Source of the DNA: Gammaproteobacteria bacterium
GTDB lineage: Bacteria > Pseudomonadota > Gammaproteobacteria > Pseudomonadales > Azotimanducaceae
Direction: 5' to 3'
Length of the DNA: 64,000 bases
Assembly (NCBI GenBank): GCA_026707735.1
Contig: JAPOWH010000015.1
Span: 1-64,000, forward strand
The position numbers were made by a program, and so were the translations under genes. Under the pieces are notes generated by a model. It did not search any database. It worked only from the letters and a program-made list of their open reading frames with translations, and was not told where the DNA came from. The first letter of the stretch is position 1; each line of letters starts with the position of its first letter. Below are positions 55,709-64,000 of this stretch, one piece after another.

Positions 55709-56767
55709 ATGAAAACACTTGCAATCGCAGCCATTACGTCACTTTTCGCCATCCCATTGGCGGCTGCTGAAGACGTACCCCGCACTGCTTCGGGAAAACC
55801 GGACTTTAGCGGAACTTACGACACCAAGACCATCACACCGCTAGAACGAAGCGATCCTAACAGTTTGGTTATTGATGCAACAGATGCAGAAAACTACTCA
55901 AAGGGAGTAAAGGCACGCAATCAAGCAGCCGACAATCGTGTTTCGGACCCAAATCGCTCGGCACCTCCTGAAGGCGGGGATGGATCTCGCGGTCCCGCTG
56001 GAAACGTTGGCGGCTACAACCGCTTCTGGATTGACAATGGTGACGAATTTACAAAGGTCGACGGCGAATATCCAACATCGATTGTCTACTATCCAGAGAA
56101 CGGACGTCGACCCGGGTGGACAGAGGCTGCCATTGGACGATGGAGCCAATTCAGAGCACATTGGCGTCAAAATACGGGCACCGCATATTGGTTGGAGGAA
56201 GGCATAGCAGGACCAAGCGATCATCCCGAGTATCTGACGCTTTCAGATCGTTGCCTGTTGGGTTTCTCATCGACTGGAGGTCCGCCGATGCTTCCAGCGC
56301 TTTACAACAACATAAAGAGGGTTGTGCAATCAGAAGACACTCTCATGATCCTGATTGAGATGGTGCACGATGCGCGGATTATTCGAATTGGTGGTGAACA
56401 TGTCCCCGACGACGTCCGCAAATGGCTTGGCGATTCGGTCGCGTGGTGGGAAGACGACACACTTGTCGTGGACACCACGAATTTCAACGACACTCCAGCT
56501 TTGGGCGGAGCTACACGGGAATTGCACGTCGTCGAGCGATTTTCCATGGTTGACGATGACACATTGCATTACGACTTCACTGTGACTGATCCAGGCGCAT
56601 GGAAAGACAAATGGTCGGGCCGTTACACGTGGCCCAAGACTGATGATCAAATGTATGAGTACGCCTGCCATGAAGGCAACTACTCCATGCAGGGAATTCT
56701 CAAAGGCGCACGTGTACTAGAGGAAGATTGGTACGCGCAAAAGGAACAAGAGGAGACCGGTGAATGA
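55709..56767 (+). CDS. exported protein, paralogue of the preceding gene
   Basis: 352 residues. Signal peptide MKTLAIAAITSLFAIPLAAA, cleaved before EDVPRT; then TASGKPDFSGTYDTKT, SDRCLLGFSSTGGPPMLPALY, WWEDDTLVVDTTNFND and LHVVERFSMVDDDTLHYDF, all typical of the same uncharacterised periplasmic family. It is 12 bases after its paralogue and overlaps the next gene (ATGA). No cofactor motif is visible; lipocalin- or beta-sandwich-like folding is a guess. Confidence 0.8.
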   Translation: MKTLAIAAITSLFAIPLAAAEDVPRTASGKPDFSGTYDTKTITPLERSDPNSLVIDATDAENYSKGVKARNQAADNRVSDPNRSAPPEGGDGSRGPAGNVGGYNRFWIDNGDEFTKVDGEYPTSIVYYPENGRRPGWTEAAIGRWSQFRAHWRQNTGTAYWLEEGIAGPSDHPEYLTLSDRCLLGFSSTGGPPMLPALYNNIKRVVQSEDTLMILIEMVHDARIIRIGGEHVPDDVRKWLGDSVAWWEDDTLVVDTTNFNDTPALGGATRELHVVERFSMVDDDTLHYDFTVTDPGAWKDKWSGRYTWPKTDDQMYEYACHEGNYSMQGILKGARVLEEDWYAQKEQEETGE

Positions 56768-57339
56768 AGATCGTCTCAGCGGCGCTTTTCGCCGTAGTAG
56801 CGCTATCTGGCACCAGCGCGTTAGCGCATCATGCTTTCGGTGCCGAATTCGATCCAAATCGTCCACTTATTCTCAAGGGCAAAGTTGTAAAGGTTGAGTG
56901 GGTCAATCCGCATGCTTGGATTCATCTTGAGCACGAAAAGGAGGATGGAACGACCGAGAAGTGGATGGTCGAGGGAGGAACGCCGAATACTCTTCTCAGA
57001 CGCGGCATCACTAGGAACTCGCTGAAACCAGGCACTAAGATTGTGGTCGACGGCTATCAATCAAAGGATCGATCCAAGCGGGCAAATGGCCGGAACATAA
57101 CCTATGACGACGGCCGAACTCTTTTCATGGGTTCGTCAGGAACCGGTGCGCCCCGCGACGGTGCAGACCCAACGGAACGAGCGACCGACGAAGACCAAGA
57201 GAGACTGGAGCAGGTGCGAGAGGAAGCGGAAGCCGAGACTGAGCCGGATTCCGAATCCGGCGACTCAGAGACTGAAGATTCGGCAGCAGACGGAGACGAA
57301 ACGACCGAGGAAACAACTGACGATTCGGCTGAAGGTTGA
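56764..57339 (+). CDS. DUF6152-type exported protein with acidic tail
   Basis: 191 residues. Signal peptide ending ALA-HHAFGAEFD, directly followed by the HHAF motif; LKGKVVKVEWVNPHAWIHLE is the diagnostic stretch of DUF6152 with conserved His. The core ends near residue 125; the rest is a Glu/Asp/Ser/Thr tail. The overlap with the previous gene (ATGA) and the next (TTGA) shows tight coupling. The N-terminal His pair and NPHAW are possible metal ligands (inference). Confidence 0.8.
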   Translation: MKIVSAALFAVVALSGTSALAHHAFGAEFDPNRPLILKGKVVKVEWVNPHAWIHLEHEKEDGTTEKWMVEGGTPNTLLRRGITRNSLKPGTKIVVDGYQSKDRSKRANGRNITYDDGRTLFMGSSGTGAPRDGADPTERATDEDQERLEQVREEAEAETEPDSESGDSETEDSAADGDETTEETTDDSAEG

Positions 57340-57803
57340 AACACACCCGTTTTTTCATTGCCTGCATGGCGCTGTTGCTCTGTGCTGGATGTAGTCGCGA
57401 CGCACCGTCGACAGCACTCGACGTCTCCTACGATACCGCTCTGACCACGCTCGAGCTAATGCATCTGGTCGTCGAACCTTCTGCGGATGTCCTGTGGGAC
57501 TCTGCTGGATGGATCATGACTCTCGAGGGCGAGTATTCGCTTGTTCCCACCGACGACGACGGATGGTTTGCTGTGGAAAGCGCTGCAAGCGTCATTATCG
57601 AATCTGGGAATCTTCTCAAACTACCTGAACGGTCTAGCGATAGAGCCGCATCGTGGTTGGAGTATTCGACCAACATGTCAGATCAAGGTAGATTGGCTCG
57701 ACAAGCTGCCTTGGATCGCGACGGAGATGCCCTATTCCAAGTCGGCGCAAGTCTCTACCAGTCATGCGTCGAATGTCACGATGTTTATTGGACCATTCGT
57801 TGA
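57336..57803 (+). CDS. haem-c binding lipoprotein (cytochrome c'-like)
   Basis: 155 residues. TTG 57336 overlaps the previous stop (TTGA). HTRFFIACMALLLCAGC is a lipoprotein signal with lipobox LCAGC. Helical body; at the C-terminus SCVECHDVYW is a CxxCH haem motif in the place found in cytochrome c' and c-556. It is probably a periplasmic, membrane-anchored electron carrier of the operon. Confidence 0.75.
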   Translation: MKHTRFFIACMALLLCAGCSRDAPSTALDVSYDTALTTLELMHLVVEPSADVLWDSAGWIMTLEGEYSLVPTDDDGWFAVESAASVIIESGNLLKLPERSSDRAASWLEYSTNMSDQGRLARQAALDRDGDALFQVGASLYQSCVECHDVYWTIR

Positions 57804-57859
57804 CTTAAGCTACGCAAAGCCAGCTAGCAGCAACTGTTTCATTTGACTAAGACACCGCG

Positions 57860-58417
57860 ATGCGCAGTTTCGTAGAGTGGCTGGACACACATGCGTGGAG
57901 CACAGCTCTTCACGAGTCGTTGCACATGTATCCCATAGTGGAGACCACACACGTGCTCTCGCTAATGGTCTTCGTTGGCACATTGGCCATAGTCGATTTC
58001 CGGCTTCTGGGAGTAGCTTTCCGCAATGTACCTGTCTCGCAGGTTACAAGCAGAGTCCTGCCATGGACTGCGTTGGGATTCGTGGTCATTGTTTCCACGG
58101 GTGTCATGCTGTTCTATGCGATTCCAATTCGCACCTTCCACAGCGTCTGGTTTCGACTAAAGGTCATTTTGATTGTTGCCGCAGGCATCAATGCCTGGTT
58201 GCTTCATCGAAGAATGACGCGTACGCGTGTCGAATGGGACAATGATCGTAAGCCTCCGTTGCTAGTTCGAATGTCCGCCGGAGTTTCTTTAGCCGCTTGG
58301 GCCGGCGTGATCATTTGCGGAAGAATGATTGCCTACAACTGGTTCGACTGCGACAAGCCTCAGCCTGCCTGGGTCAACTTCCTAGCTGGCTGCATTGCCG
58401 AGGCAGCCGTGCCATGA
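57860..58417 (+). CDS. DUF6644-type membrane protein 1
   Basis: 185 residues, four or five transmembrane helices. ETTHVLSLMVFVGTLAIVDFRLLG contains a conserved His and Asp-Phe-Arg-Leu; other His residues lie at 18, 22 and 30 near the first helix. The following gene has the same pattern, so the two are paralogues. Histidines in helices could bind haem b, but this is inference. It overlaps the next gene by ATGA. Confidence 0.75.
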   Translation: MRSFVEWLDTHAWSTALHESLHMYPIVETTHVLSLMVFVGTLAIVDFRLLGVAFRNVPVSQVTSRVLPWTALGFVVIVSTGVMLFYAIPIRTFHSVWFRLKVILIVAAGINAWLLHRRMTRTRVEWDNDRKPPLLVRMSAGVSLAAWAGVIICGRMIAYNWFDCDKPQPAWVNFLAGCIAEAAVP

Positions 58418-58887
58418 CTCTCTACGACATCTTCGATATGCTTGAACGAGGACCCATCGGGGATGCCATACGCAATTCCTATTGGTTATTCCCAGCAATC
58501 GAAGCCGTTCACCTCATCGGTCTTTCGCTCTTGGGTGGCGCAGTGATTATTGTGGACCTTCGTCTTCTTGGCTTGGGTCTGACCAAACAGCCCATTCAAC
58601 GAGTTGCTGCAAGTGCAAGTCCCTACCTGCTGGGAAGTCTCGCACTCATGTTCGCCACTGGTATACCGTTAGCGTTGTCAGAAATGATCAAGCTCTACTA
58701 CAACCGTTCATTTTGGGTAAAGGTGACGGCGCTTGCAATCGCCATTGTCTATACCTACACACTGAAACACCCGTTGATTCGCAATGAACGGACACCCCGA
58801 TACGTGCTTTTCGTCCTAGGTCTGGTGTCGCTCGGCTTGTGGTTTACCGTCGCTGGCGCTGGTCGCTGGATTGGATTTTCCTCGTAA
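58414..58887 (+). CDS. DUF6644-type membrane protein 2
   Basis: 157 residues from ATG 58414 (overlap ATGA); the frame is open from 58297. Four helices. PAIEAVHLIGLSLLGGAVII and IVDLRLLGLG align with PIVETTHVLSLMVFVGTLAI and IVDFRLLGVA of the first copy. It is the last gene of the operon. It may form a heterodimer with its paralogue. Confidence 0.75.
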   Translation: MTLYDIFDMLERGPIGDAIRNSYWLFPAIEAVHLIGLSLLGGAVIIVDLRLLGLGLTKQPIQRVAASASPYLLGSLALMFATGIPLALSEMIKLYYNRSFWVKVTALAIAIVYTYTLKHPLIRNERTPRYVLFVLGLVSLGLWFTVAGAGRWIGFSS

Positions 58888-58913
58888 CGCCTGTTTATCG
58901 GCTCGAGCGATTC

Positions 58914-59852
58914 CTAGATAATTCGATAGAAGAAATCTTCGTCGTAAGCTTTTTCGGGAGTATTTCGAACTCTCTCGTCGAGTCGGTGAGCATCGTCGCC
59001 TACAAGAATTCGCCAACGACCTTGCTTGACGCCGTCGAGAATGATCCCTGACGCTTCCGCCGCAGTCGTTGGAGCATTGTCTCGGAAGAAATTCATCCGC
59101 TGCTTCATTCGATCGATGATCTGCTGGTCACTTTCGTTGTGCACGGGCTCTCCAGAGTTGGTCAGCCACTCTCGCAAGCGTTTGACCTGCTCCGGAGAAA
59201 ACTCCCACTCTGATTTGCCAGACATGATCAGCTGGCTGTTGCTGGCAATCGATGTGCCAATGTGGCCAGGCATGACTACGGATACGCCAATGTGCGGAGC
59301 ATTCAGTCGAAAGTCGGTGATCAGCGCTTCGCTCAAACCCTTGACAGCAAATTTCGCCGCTGAATAGGCAGTATGGGGAGTTTGTGAACCGATGGACGCC
59401 CAAAATCCATTCACACTGCTTGTATTAACGACGTGCGCTTCCTCGCTCGCCTTGAGTAGCGGAAGAAACGCCCGCAGACACCAGTAGACACCGTTCCAGC
59501 AAATGTTGAACGTACGCTCCCAGTTTTCTCGAGGATCGTTGATGAAACTCCCCGCGCCGCCAATACCTGCGTTGTTGAACAAGAGGTTAATGTGAGATGT
59601 CTCGTGTTCTTCCTGCACTTCATTGGCGAACCGCACGATGTCCTCTTCTATCCCAACATCGCAGTGGTGGCCGCTCACTCGCACATCGGGCGATTCTGAG
59701 CGTACAAGATCCAACGTTTCGTTGAGATTGGCATCGATGACATCACAGGATGCGACGTGGCAGCCCTGTGTGGCGAGCTGTCGCACTAGCTCCCGACCCA
59801 TGCCTGTGCCTCCGCCGGTAACTACTGCAATCTTTCCTTGGAAATCTTCCAT
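58914..59852 (-). CDS. short-chain dehydrogenase/reductase
   Basis: 312 residues from ATG 59852 (frame open from 59900). Classical SDR: TGGGTGMGRELV cofactor motif, FNNAGIGG, catalytic Ser in VNTSSVNGFW, YSAAK. It has about 60 residues beyond the usual 250. It starts four bases after a 2Fe-2S ferredoxin gene. Substrate unknown; the family includes alcohol and steroid dehydrogenases. Confidence 0.85.
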   Translation of the reverse strand: MEDFQGKIAVVTGGGTGMGRELVRQLATQGCHVASCDVIDANLNETLDLVRSESPDVRVSGHHCDVGIEEDIVRFANEVQEEHETSHINLLFNNAGIGGAGSFINDPRENWERTFNICWNGVYWCLRAFLPLLKASEEAHVVNTSSVNGFWASIGSQTPHTAYSAAKFAVKGLSEALITDFRLNAPHIGVSVVMPGHIGTSIASNSQLIMSGKSEWEFSPEQVKRLREWLTNSGEPVHNESDQQIIDRMKQRMNFFRDNAPTTAAEASGIILDGVKQGRWRILVGDDAHRLDERVRNTPEKAYDEDFFYRII

Positions 59853-59856
59853 GCTG

Positions 59857-60192
59857 TTATTCCTTGTCAGATTCGTCGATTGTGTATATGCAAATTCCAT
59901 CCAATGGGCGTGTTAGCGAAATCTGGCACGACAGTCTGCTGTTTGATCGACGGTTTGGGGTAAATGAGAGTATGTCAACTTCGTCGGGGTGCATTTCACC
60001 ACACTTGGCGTACCAAGATTGATCCACGTAGCAATGGCAAGTCGAGCAAGTACATCCCCCTCCGCATTGGGCGAGAATGCCGGGAACACCGTTGTCGAGC
60101 GCAACGTCCATCACACTTTCCCCATCTCTTCCCAAATGGCACTCTCTGCGCCCATTTGAATGAACAAATACGACCCGTATTTCTCTTTCCAT
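59857..60192 (-). CDS. 2Fe-2S ferredoxin (adrenodoxin type)
   Basis: 111 residues. C43-x5-C49-x2-C52 (CGGGCTCSTC) and Cys89 in LSCQISL are the four cluster ligands of vertebrate-type or Isc-type ferredoxins. DNGVPGILAQCGG is the usual approach to the cluster. The likely role is electron donor to a cytochrome P450 or other oxygenase, which is not in the window. Divergent from coaE. Confidence 0.9.
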   Translation of the reverse strand: MEREIRVVFVHSNGRRECHLGRDGESVMDVALDNGVPGILAQCGGGCTCSTCHCYVDQSWYAKCGEMHPDEVDILSFTPNRRSNSRLSCQISLTRPLDGICIYTIDESDKE

Positions 60193-60319
60193 TAAGAACT
60201 ACTTGCGATTTTCAGCGCTAGTTAAGAAATGTCCTGTCGGCAGCTCAGCCGTCGATTCTAGCTTTTCGCCAGTTTTGACTCGGTTGCTAAAATGCCTTGC
60301 CGAAAAAACGGAGAAAATT

Positions 60320-60928
60320 TTGGCGGTCATAGGGTTGACCGGTGGAATTGCGTCAGGCAAATCAACTGTTGCGCGGTATTTCGAGGAACGTGGGTATACG
60401 GTCATCGACGCCGACCTGCTAGGGCATCAAGTCTATTCGCCCTCAACTTCCGGCTTCAGCAAAGTAGTGGATGAATTCGGACGCGACATTGTCGGTTCCG
60501 ATGGAATGATCGACCGCAAGAAACTTGGTGCATTGGTCTTTGGCGATCCAGACTCCTTGAAGAAACTAACCGAGATTGTTTGGCCAGAGATCAAGCAGCT
60601 AGCCATCGGTGAAATCAATCAAGCTAAATCAAATGGCAGTAGTGAGCATATAGTGTTGGAAGCAGCTGTAATGATCGAGGCAGGTTGGGAAGACATTGTC
60701 GATGAGGTCTGGGTTGTCTCGGTCGATCCTGAGACGGCAATTAGTCGAGCGTGCGTTCGGGATGGCTCTTCGCGGGAAGCAGTGGAGGCTCGCATCACCG
60801 CACAGATCAGCAATGAAGAACGAATCGCCGCTTCAGATGTACACATACACAACAGAGGAAGCGTCGACGATCTTTGCAATCGAGTAGACAGTGAGCTTGA
60901 TTTGTTGGCAGCGAGGAGTCGCACATGA
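60320..60928 (+). CDS. coaE: dephospho-CoA kinase
   Basis: 202 residues from TTG 60320 with GGAG upstream; the open frame from 60203 adds residues not found in the family. P-loop GLTGGIASGKST, DADLLGHQVY (substrate Asp), VLEAAVMIEAGW. Last step of CoA synthesis. The usual pilD/yacF (zapD) neighbours are missing. The stop overlaps the PHP gene by ATGA. Confidence 0.94.
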   Translation: MAVIGLTGGIASGKSTVARYFEERGYTVIDADLLGHQVYSPSTSGFSKVVDEFGRDIVGSDGMIDRKKLGALVFGDPDSLKKLTEIVWPEIKQLAIGEINQAKSNGSSEHIVLEAAVMIEAGWEDIVDEVWVVSVDPETAISRACVRDGSSREAVEARITAQISNEERIAASDVHIHNRGSVDDLCNRVDSELDLLAARSRT

Positions 60929-61563
60929 TTCTCGACCTGCATACACACTCGATCAAGTCTGATGATGGTCGAGCAAAAGTGGACAACTACTGCAAGTGGA
61001 TTCACGCGCGTAGTATTCCCATAGACGGTTTCGTTTTGACCGAGCACCGCCAGTTCGACTTTGAATCCGACTACTCGGAGCTGGCCGAGGAGCACTCACT
61101 CACGATATTGAAGGGAAGCGAAGTGGAAACCGAGTACGGGCACGTACTGGTTTTTGGGGTTACTGAAGACTTGGTGGAGGAGTTTGACTTTTCTAGCATC
61201 AGAATTCCGTTAGCTACGGTCATTGAGTCCTGCGAGAGGCACGGGGCAGTCCCCGTGCCCTGCCATCCCGGACGCCCACGAGTCGGGATGAGTGCCCATC
61301 TTCAGGAGCTGGGTGTACCTATGGGCGTAAGGATTGTCGAGGTCTACAACGGAGGCAGCCGTGGGGCGGAAGACGAAATCGCGCAGGAAATGGCGCGGAC
61401 CCAAGGATATCTTGGGATTGGCGGTAGCGACGCCCATATTGTCAGCCACATAGGCCGGTGTGCTACGCGATTCAATAATTCAATCCTCAACGAGCAGGAT
61501 CTTGTGGCCGCTTTGGAAGCCGGCGCATTCGAACCTGTCACTTTTCGTGAGTCGTCGCTGTAG
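60925..61563 (+). CDS. PHP-domain phosphoesterase
   Basis: 212 residues. The metal-binding PHP motifs are DLHTHSIKSDDG (residues 4-15), TEHRQFD, KGSEVETEYGHVLVFG, PCHPGRP and GGSDAH. It is a stand-alone PHP protein, shorter than E. coli YciV (RNase AM); the substrate is unknown. It is translationally coupled to coaE. Confidence 0.87.
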   Translation: MILDLHTHSIKSDDGRAKVDNYCKWIHARSIPIDGFVLTEHRQFDFESDYSELAEEHSLTILKGSEVETEYGHVLVFGVTEDLVEEFDFSSIRIPLATVIESCERHGAVPVPCHPGRPRVGMSAHLQELGVPMGVRIVEVYNGGSRGAEDEIAQEMARTQGYLGIGGSDAHIVSHIGRCATRFNNSILNEQDLVAALEAGAFEPVTFRESSL

Positions 61564-61651
61564 CCAATCCAACTTCTGGCGTTGTACATCTGATTCTGAA
61601 TTACCTGATGAGTCGCCACCTGTGGTTTAGGAGCGGATAGCCCCCATTCTG

Positions 61652-61870
61652 TTAATCCTGAACGTCAAATCCCAAATCCAGAATCGCATTTCGAATAGCG
61701 GCTTCGTCAACTAGAGAGGAATCGTAAGAAATTCGCGCCTCTTCATCGTCCAAGGACACACTAACTTGAAGAACGCCGTGAAGATCTCCAACAGCACGCT
61801 CTACGCTCCGCGTGCATGCATCGCATTCCATGCCCAAAACGCCTACCACTGATGTATTCGCATTTGCCAT
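61652..61870 (-). CDS. copZ: heavy-metal-associated (CopZ-type) copper chaperone
   Basis: 72 residues. One HMA domain with the metal motif GMECDACTRSVE (M-x-C-x-x-C), the ferredoxin-like fold and a C-terminal LGFDVQD. It begins four bases after the copA stop, so it delivers Cu(I) to that pump. CopZ-type rather than MerP because of the CopA partner. Confidence 0.87.
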   Translation of the reverse strand: MANANTSVVGVLGMECDACTRSVERAVGDLHGVLQVSVSLDDEEARISYDSSLVDEAAIRNAILDLGFDVQD

Positions 61871-61874
61871 GTAT

Positions 61875-64000
61875 TCATGTCTCCAGTTTTGGTGACCAAC
61901 GCTTCAATAGCAGCGAGTTGCAGACTACGCTCACGCTCGAGAAAGCCATGGCCGCTCCAGCAATCGTCGGGTCCAGGTGGCCTAGGACAGCCAATGGGAT
62001 CATTATCACGTTGTAGATGAACGCCCAGAACAGATTCTGCTGAATCTTCCGGAAGGTTCTCTTGCTAGCCTGCAGTGCGGCTGGAACTAAACGAGGATCG
62101 GAGTGCATCAGAGTTACAGGAGCCACCTCTATAGCAACATCGGTTCCGGAACCCATCGCAATTCCCAAATTGGCTTCGGCGAGTGCTGGAGCATCATTTA
62201 CTCCATCTCCCACCATCGCTACGAAACTTCCCTGTTCCTTCAGCTTGCGAATGCACTCGGCCTTCGAATCCGGCGTCGAATTTGCCCAATACGACTGAAT
62301 GCCCAATCGGTCGGCCATGCGTGAAGTCACGTTTTCGTTGTCGCCAGACAATACATGCACTTCAATGCGAGCGTCGTGAAGTTGAGAGATTGCTGAATTA
62401 GCGCTCTCCCGCAAGTCATCCTCAAATGTGAAGGACGCGGCAAGCTGTCCGTCGCAAGCCAACCAAACCACATTCCATGCACCACTGTCATTGTCAATGG
62501 ATTCTGTAGTAACGCCGAACCGGTGCAGAAGCTTTTGGTTGCCTACAAGGCATGTTGTCCCATCGACTTTGCCAACTACACCTTCGCCAACGAACGAACG
62601 GAATTCTCTGACTTCTCCCAAGGGCATGTCGAGAGATTTGGCATGACTAGTGAAGGCAGTAGCAATAGGGTGCTCGCTTGCGGACTGCACGGACGCAGCC
62701 AATCTCAAAAAATGTGACCGGTCTGAATCCTCTAGCTTGTGACTGATCGCAATGTCCGTGAGTGCTGGTTTGCCTCGTGTCAGCGTGCCCGTCTTGTCAA
62801 ACACAACATGCGTTATGCGATGTCCTATTTCCAACGCTTCTATGTCTCTAAACAGGATTCCATGGCGAGCGGCGACGCCAGTCCCCGTCATCACAGCGGT
62901 TGGTGTAGCAAGTCCTAATGCACAGGGACAGGCAATAACTAGAACGGAGACGGCATTTACTAGAGCCACTTCGAAATCTGCGGCTATCAATAGCCATATG
63001 GCAAAGGTGCCTAGTGAAATGACTACGACGATAGGTACAAAAATCCCGCTGACTCTGTCAACTAGGCGTTGGACGCTCGCTTTGCCGAGCTGAGCTTGCT
63101 CCACCAACTTGGCGATCTTGCTCAAGGTTGAGCCCTCTCCAACTTGGGTTACAACGATGTCTACCATCCCGTCCAAGTTGAACGATCCTTCCAGCACGTG
63201 CTCCTCTTGGTCCCGTATTTGTGGCTTGCTCTCGCCTGTTACCAACGATTCGTCGATGCTTGCAGTTCCTTGTTTGATTCGACCGTCCGCTGGAATGCGT
63301 TCACCAGGAAAGCATCGAACGATATCGCCAACCCTCAATTGCCGTAACGGACGTTCGGCGAGTTCTCCAGTGTCCAAAACTACGCGTGCAGTCGTCGGGC
63401 GCAGCGCAAGCAATTCTCGAATAGCCGCTGAAGTTCGTCGTTTTGCTCCTGCTTCGAGGTACTTGCCCCAAAGTACTAGCGAGATGATCACTGCGCTTGC
63501 CTCGAAGTAGAGCTCTCCTTCGGCCGCTTCGCCCAATGCCACAATCAGATACCAACTGTATGCGTAGGCGGCAGTCGTCCCCAGCGCAACGAGGACATCC
63601 ATGTTGGTCCCGCCAGAGCGCAACGCGTTGTATGCCGCCTTGTAGAACCGAAGACCAAACCACAGCTGAACCGGCGTAGCCAACGCGACCTCGGCTGCTG
63701 GCATGAGATGAACACGCTCCCATCCCAAGAACTGCGCAATCATCTGAAGGACGAGTGGCAGTGTCAGCAGAGAGGCAAGTAGTGCATTCCTGCGTTCGAC
63801 TTGAACCTTGCGTTCGAACTCCGAGAGTTCGTTGCCGTCCACCTCCGCACGCAACTCGAAACCAGCATTCGCGACGACTGATGCGAGAGTGGAATCTTCG
63901 ACCACGCGATTTATGTACTCCACGTTAACGCGTCCGCCTTCCAAGGCTACGTTTGCATCTAGAACGCCCGGACAGTTCAGAAGTACCTCGCGCACCCGTG
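61875..64000 (-). CDS. copA: Cu(I)-translocating P-type ATPase (5' truncated)
   Basis: About 708 residues in the window; the start lies beyond base 64000. The visible N-terminus is the second half of an HMA domain (CPGVLDANVALEGGRVNVEY). Membrane CPC motif in VIACPCALGLATP, phosphorylation site DKTGTLTRGK, TGES in DESLVTGESKP, GDGVNDAPAL, and a C-terminal YN...MxxSS pattern (FIYNVIMIPLAVLG, AMAFSSVSVVCNSLLL), all of the P1B-1 copper class. It exports Cu(I) from the cytoplasm. Confidence 0.95.
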   Translation of the reverse strand, partial: RVREVLLNCPGVLDANVALEGGRVNVEYINRVVEDSTLASVVANAGFELRAEVDGNELSEFERKVQVERRNALLASLLTLPLVLQMIAQFLGWERVHLMPAAEVALATPVQLWFGLRFYKAAYNALRSGGTNMDVLVALGTTAAYAYSWYLIVALGEAAEGELYFEASAVIISLVLWGKYLEAGAKRRTSAAIRELLALRPTTARVVLDTGELAERPLRQLRVGDIVRCFPGERIPADGRIKQGTASIDESLVTGESKPQIRDQEEHVLEGSFNLDGMVDIVVTQVGEGSTLSKIAKLVEQAQLGKASVQRLVDRVSGIFVPIVVVISLGTFAIWLLIAADFEVALVNAVSVLVIACPCALGLATPTAVMTGTGVAARHGILFRDIEALEIGHRITHVVFDKTGTLTRGKPALTDIAISHKLEDSDRSHFLRLAASVQSASEHPIATAFTSHAKSLDMPLGEVREFRSFVGEGVVGKVDGTTCLVGNQKLLHRFGVTTESIDNDSGAWNVVWLACDGQLAASFTFEDDLRESANSAISQLHDARIEVHVLSGDNENVTSRMADRLGIQSYWANSTPDSKAECIRKLKEQGSFVAMVGDGVNDAPALAEANLGIAMGSGTDVAIEVAPVTLMHSDPRLVPAALQASKRTFRKIQQNLFWAFIYNVIMIPLAVLGHLDPTIAGAAMAFSSVSVVCNSLLLKRWSPKLET

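Noticed and set aside
57780-57803. TGA after CHDVYWTIR read as selenocysteine
   Set aside because: The protein ends close to the haem motif as in relatives, and another stop follows within two codons.

Overview
The window looks like chromosome of an uncultured, probably marine or host-associated gammaproteobacterium of roughly 50 % G+C. The placement rests on several conserved gene blocks joined end to end: gyrA-serC-pheA-hisC-cmk-rpsA-ihfB-lapA with ubiG-yciK beside gyrA; yciO-trpS-scpA-scpB-rluB; and ffh, rpsP-rimM-trmD-rplS-xerD-dsbC-hom-recJ-prfB-lysS-ung, with a YpjD-type and a CorC-type gene divergent from ffh. Both edges cut genes: an AddA/RecB-like helicase-nuclease on the left and a CopA copper ATPase on the right. 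There is no insertion sequence, prophage or CRISPR array.

Layout. 1-7.7 kb: end of a UvrD-type helicase-nuclease, then a TonB-dependent receptor with a dedicated ExbB-ExbD-ExbD-TonB operon. 7.8-20.5 kb (minus): lapA, ihfB, rpsA, cmk, hisC, pheA, serC, gyrA, interrupted between rpsA and cmk by a plus-strand island (ankyrin protein, EF-hand protein, about 0.8 kb of apparently empty DNA). 20.6-22.9 kb (plus): a membrane protein of unknown function, ubiG, yciK. 22.9-42.8 kb: the housekeeping blocks for chromosome segregation, translation, repair and protein targeting. 42.8-50.7 kb: leuA, a selenocysteine tRNA, a rhomboid protease, a GCS2 ligase/aspartoacylase pair and a FAD-oxidoreductase-SelD fusion. 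50.9-58.9 kb: accessory exported proteins, including a redoxin-cytochrome c-copper monooxygenase-EF-hand chimera and an operon of six mostly uncharacterised exported and membrane proteins after a small lipoprotein. 58.9-64 kb: SDR plus ferredoxin, coaE plus PHP protein, copZ plus copA.

How the genes work together. The left cluster is a self-contained outer-membrane import system (receptor plus energiser). tRNA-Sec and SelD, 3.5 kb apart, show that the cell makes selenophosphate and very probably decodes UGA as selenocysteine; SelA, SelB and a selenoprotein are not in the window. The operon at 54.8-58.9 kb combines periplasmic proteins, a predicted haem-c lipoprotein and two related membrane proteins with conserved histidines, which suggests an undescribed envelope redox module.

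Most striking details: a GyrA quinolone-determining region with G81D, D82E, S83Q, A84T and D87G (E. coli numbering); a second ExbD with Asn in place of the essential transmembrane Asp; S16 and S1 ribosomal proteins with long acidic tails; a TrpRS with a probable [4Fe-4S] motif; absence of tyrA/aroA and thrC from operons that usually hold them; a perfect palindrome over the tRNA-Sec promoter; three TTGA stop-start overlaps. Functional statements come from family knowledge and visible motifs. No database search was possible.
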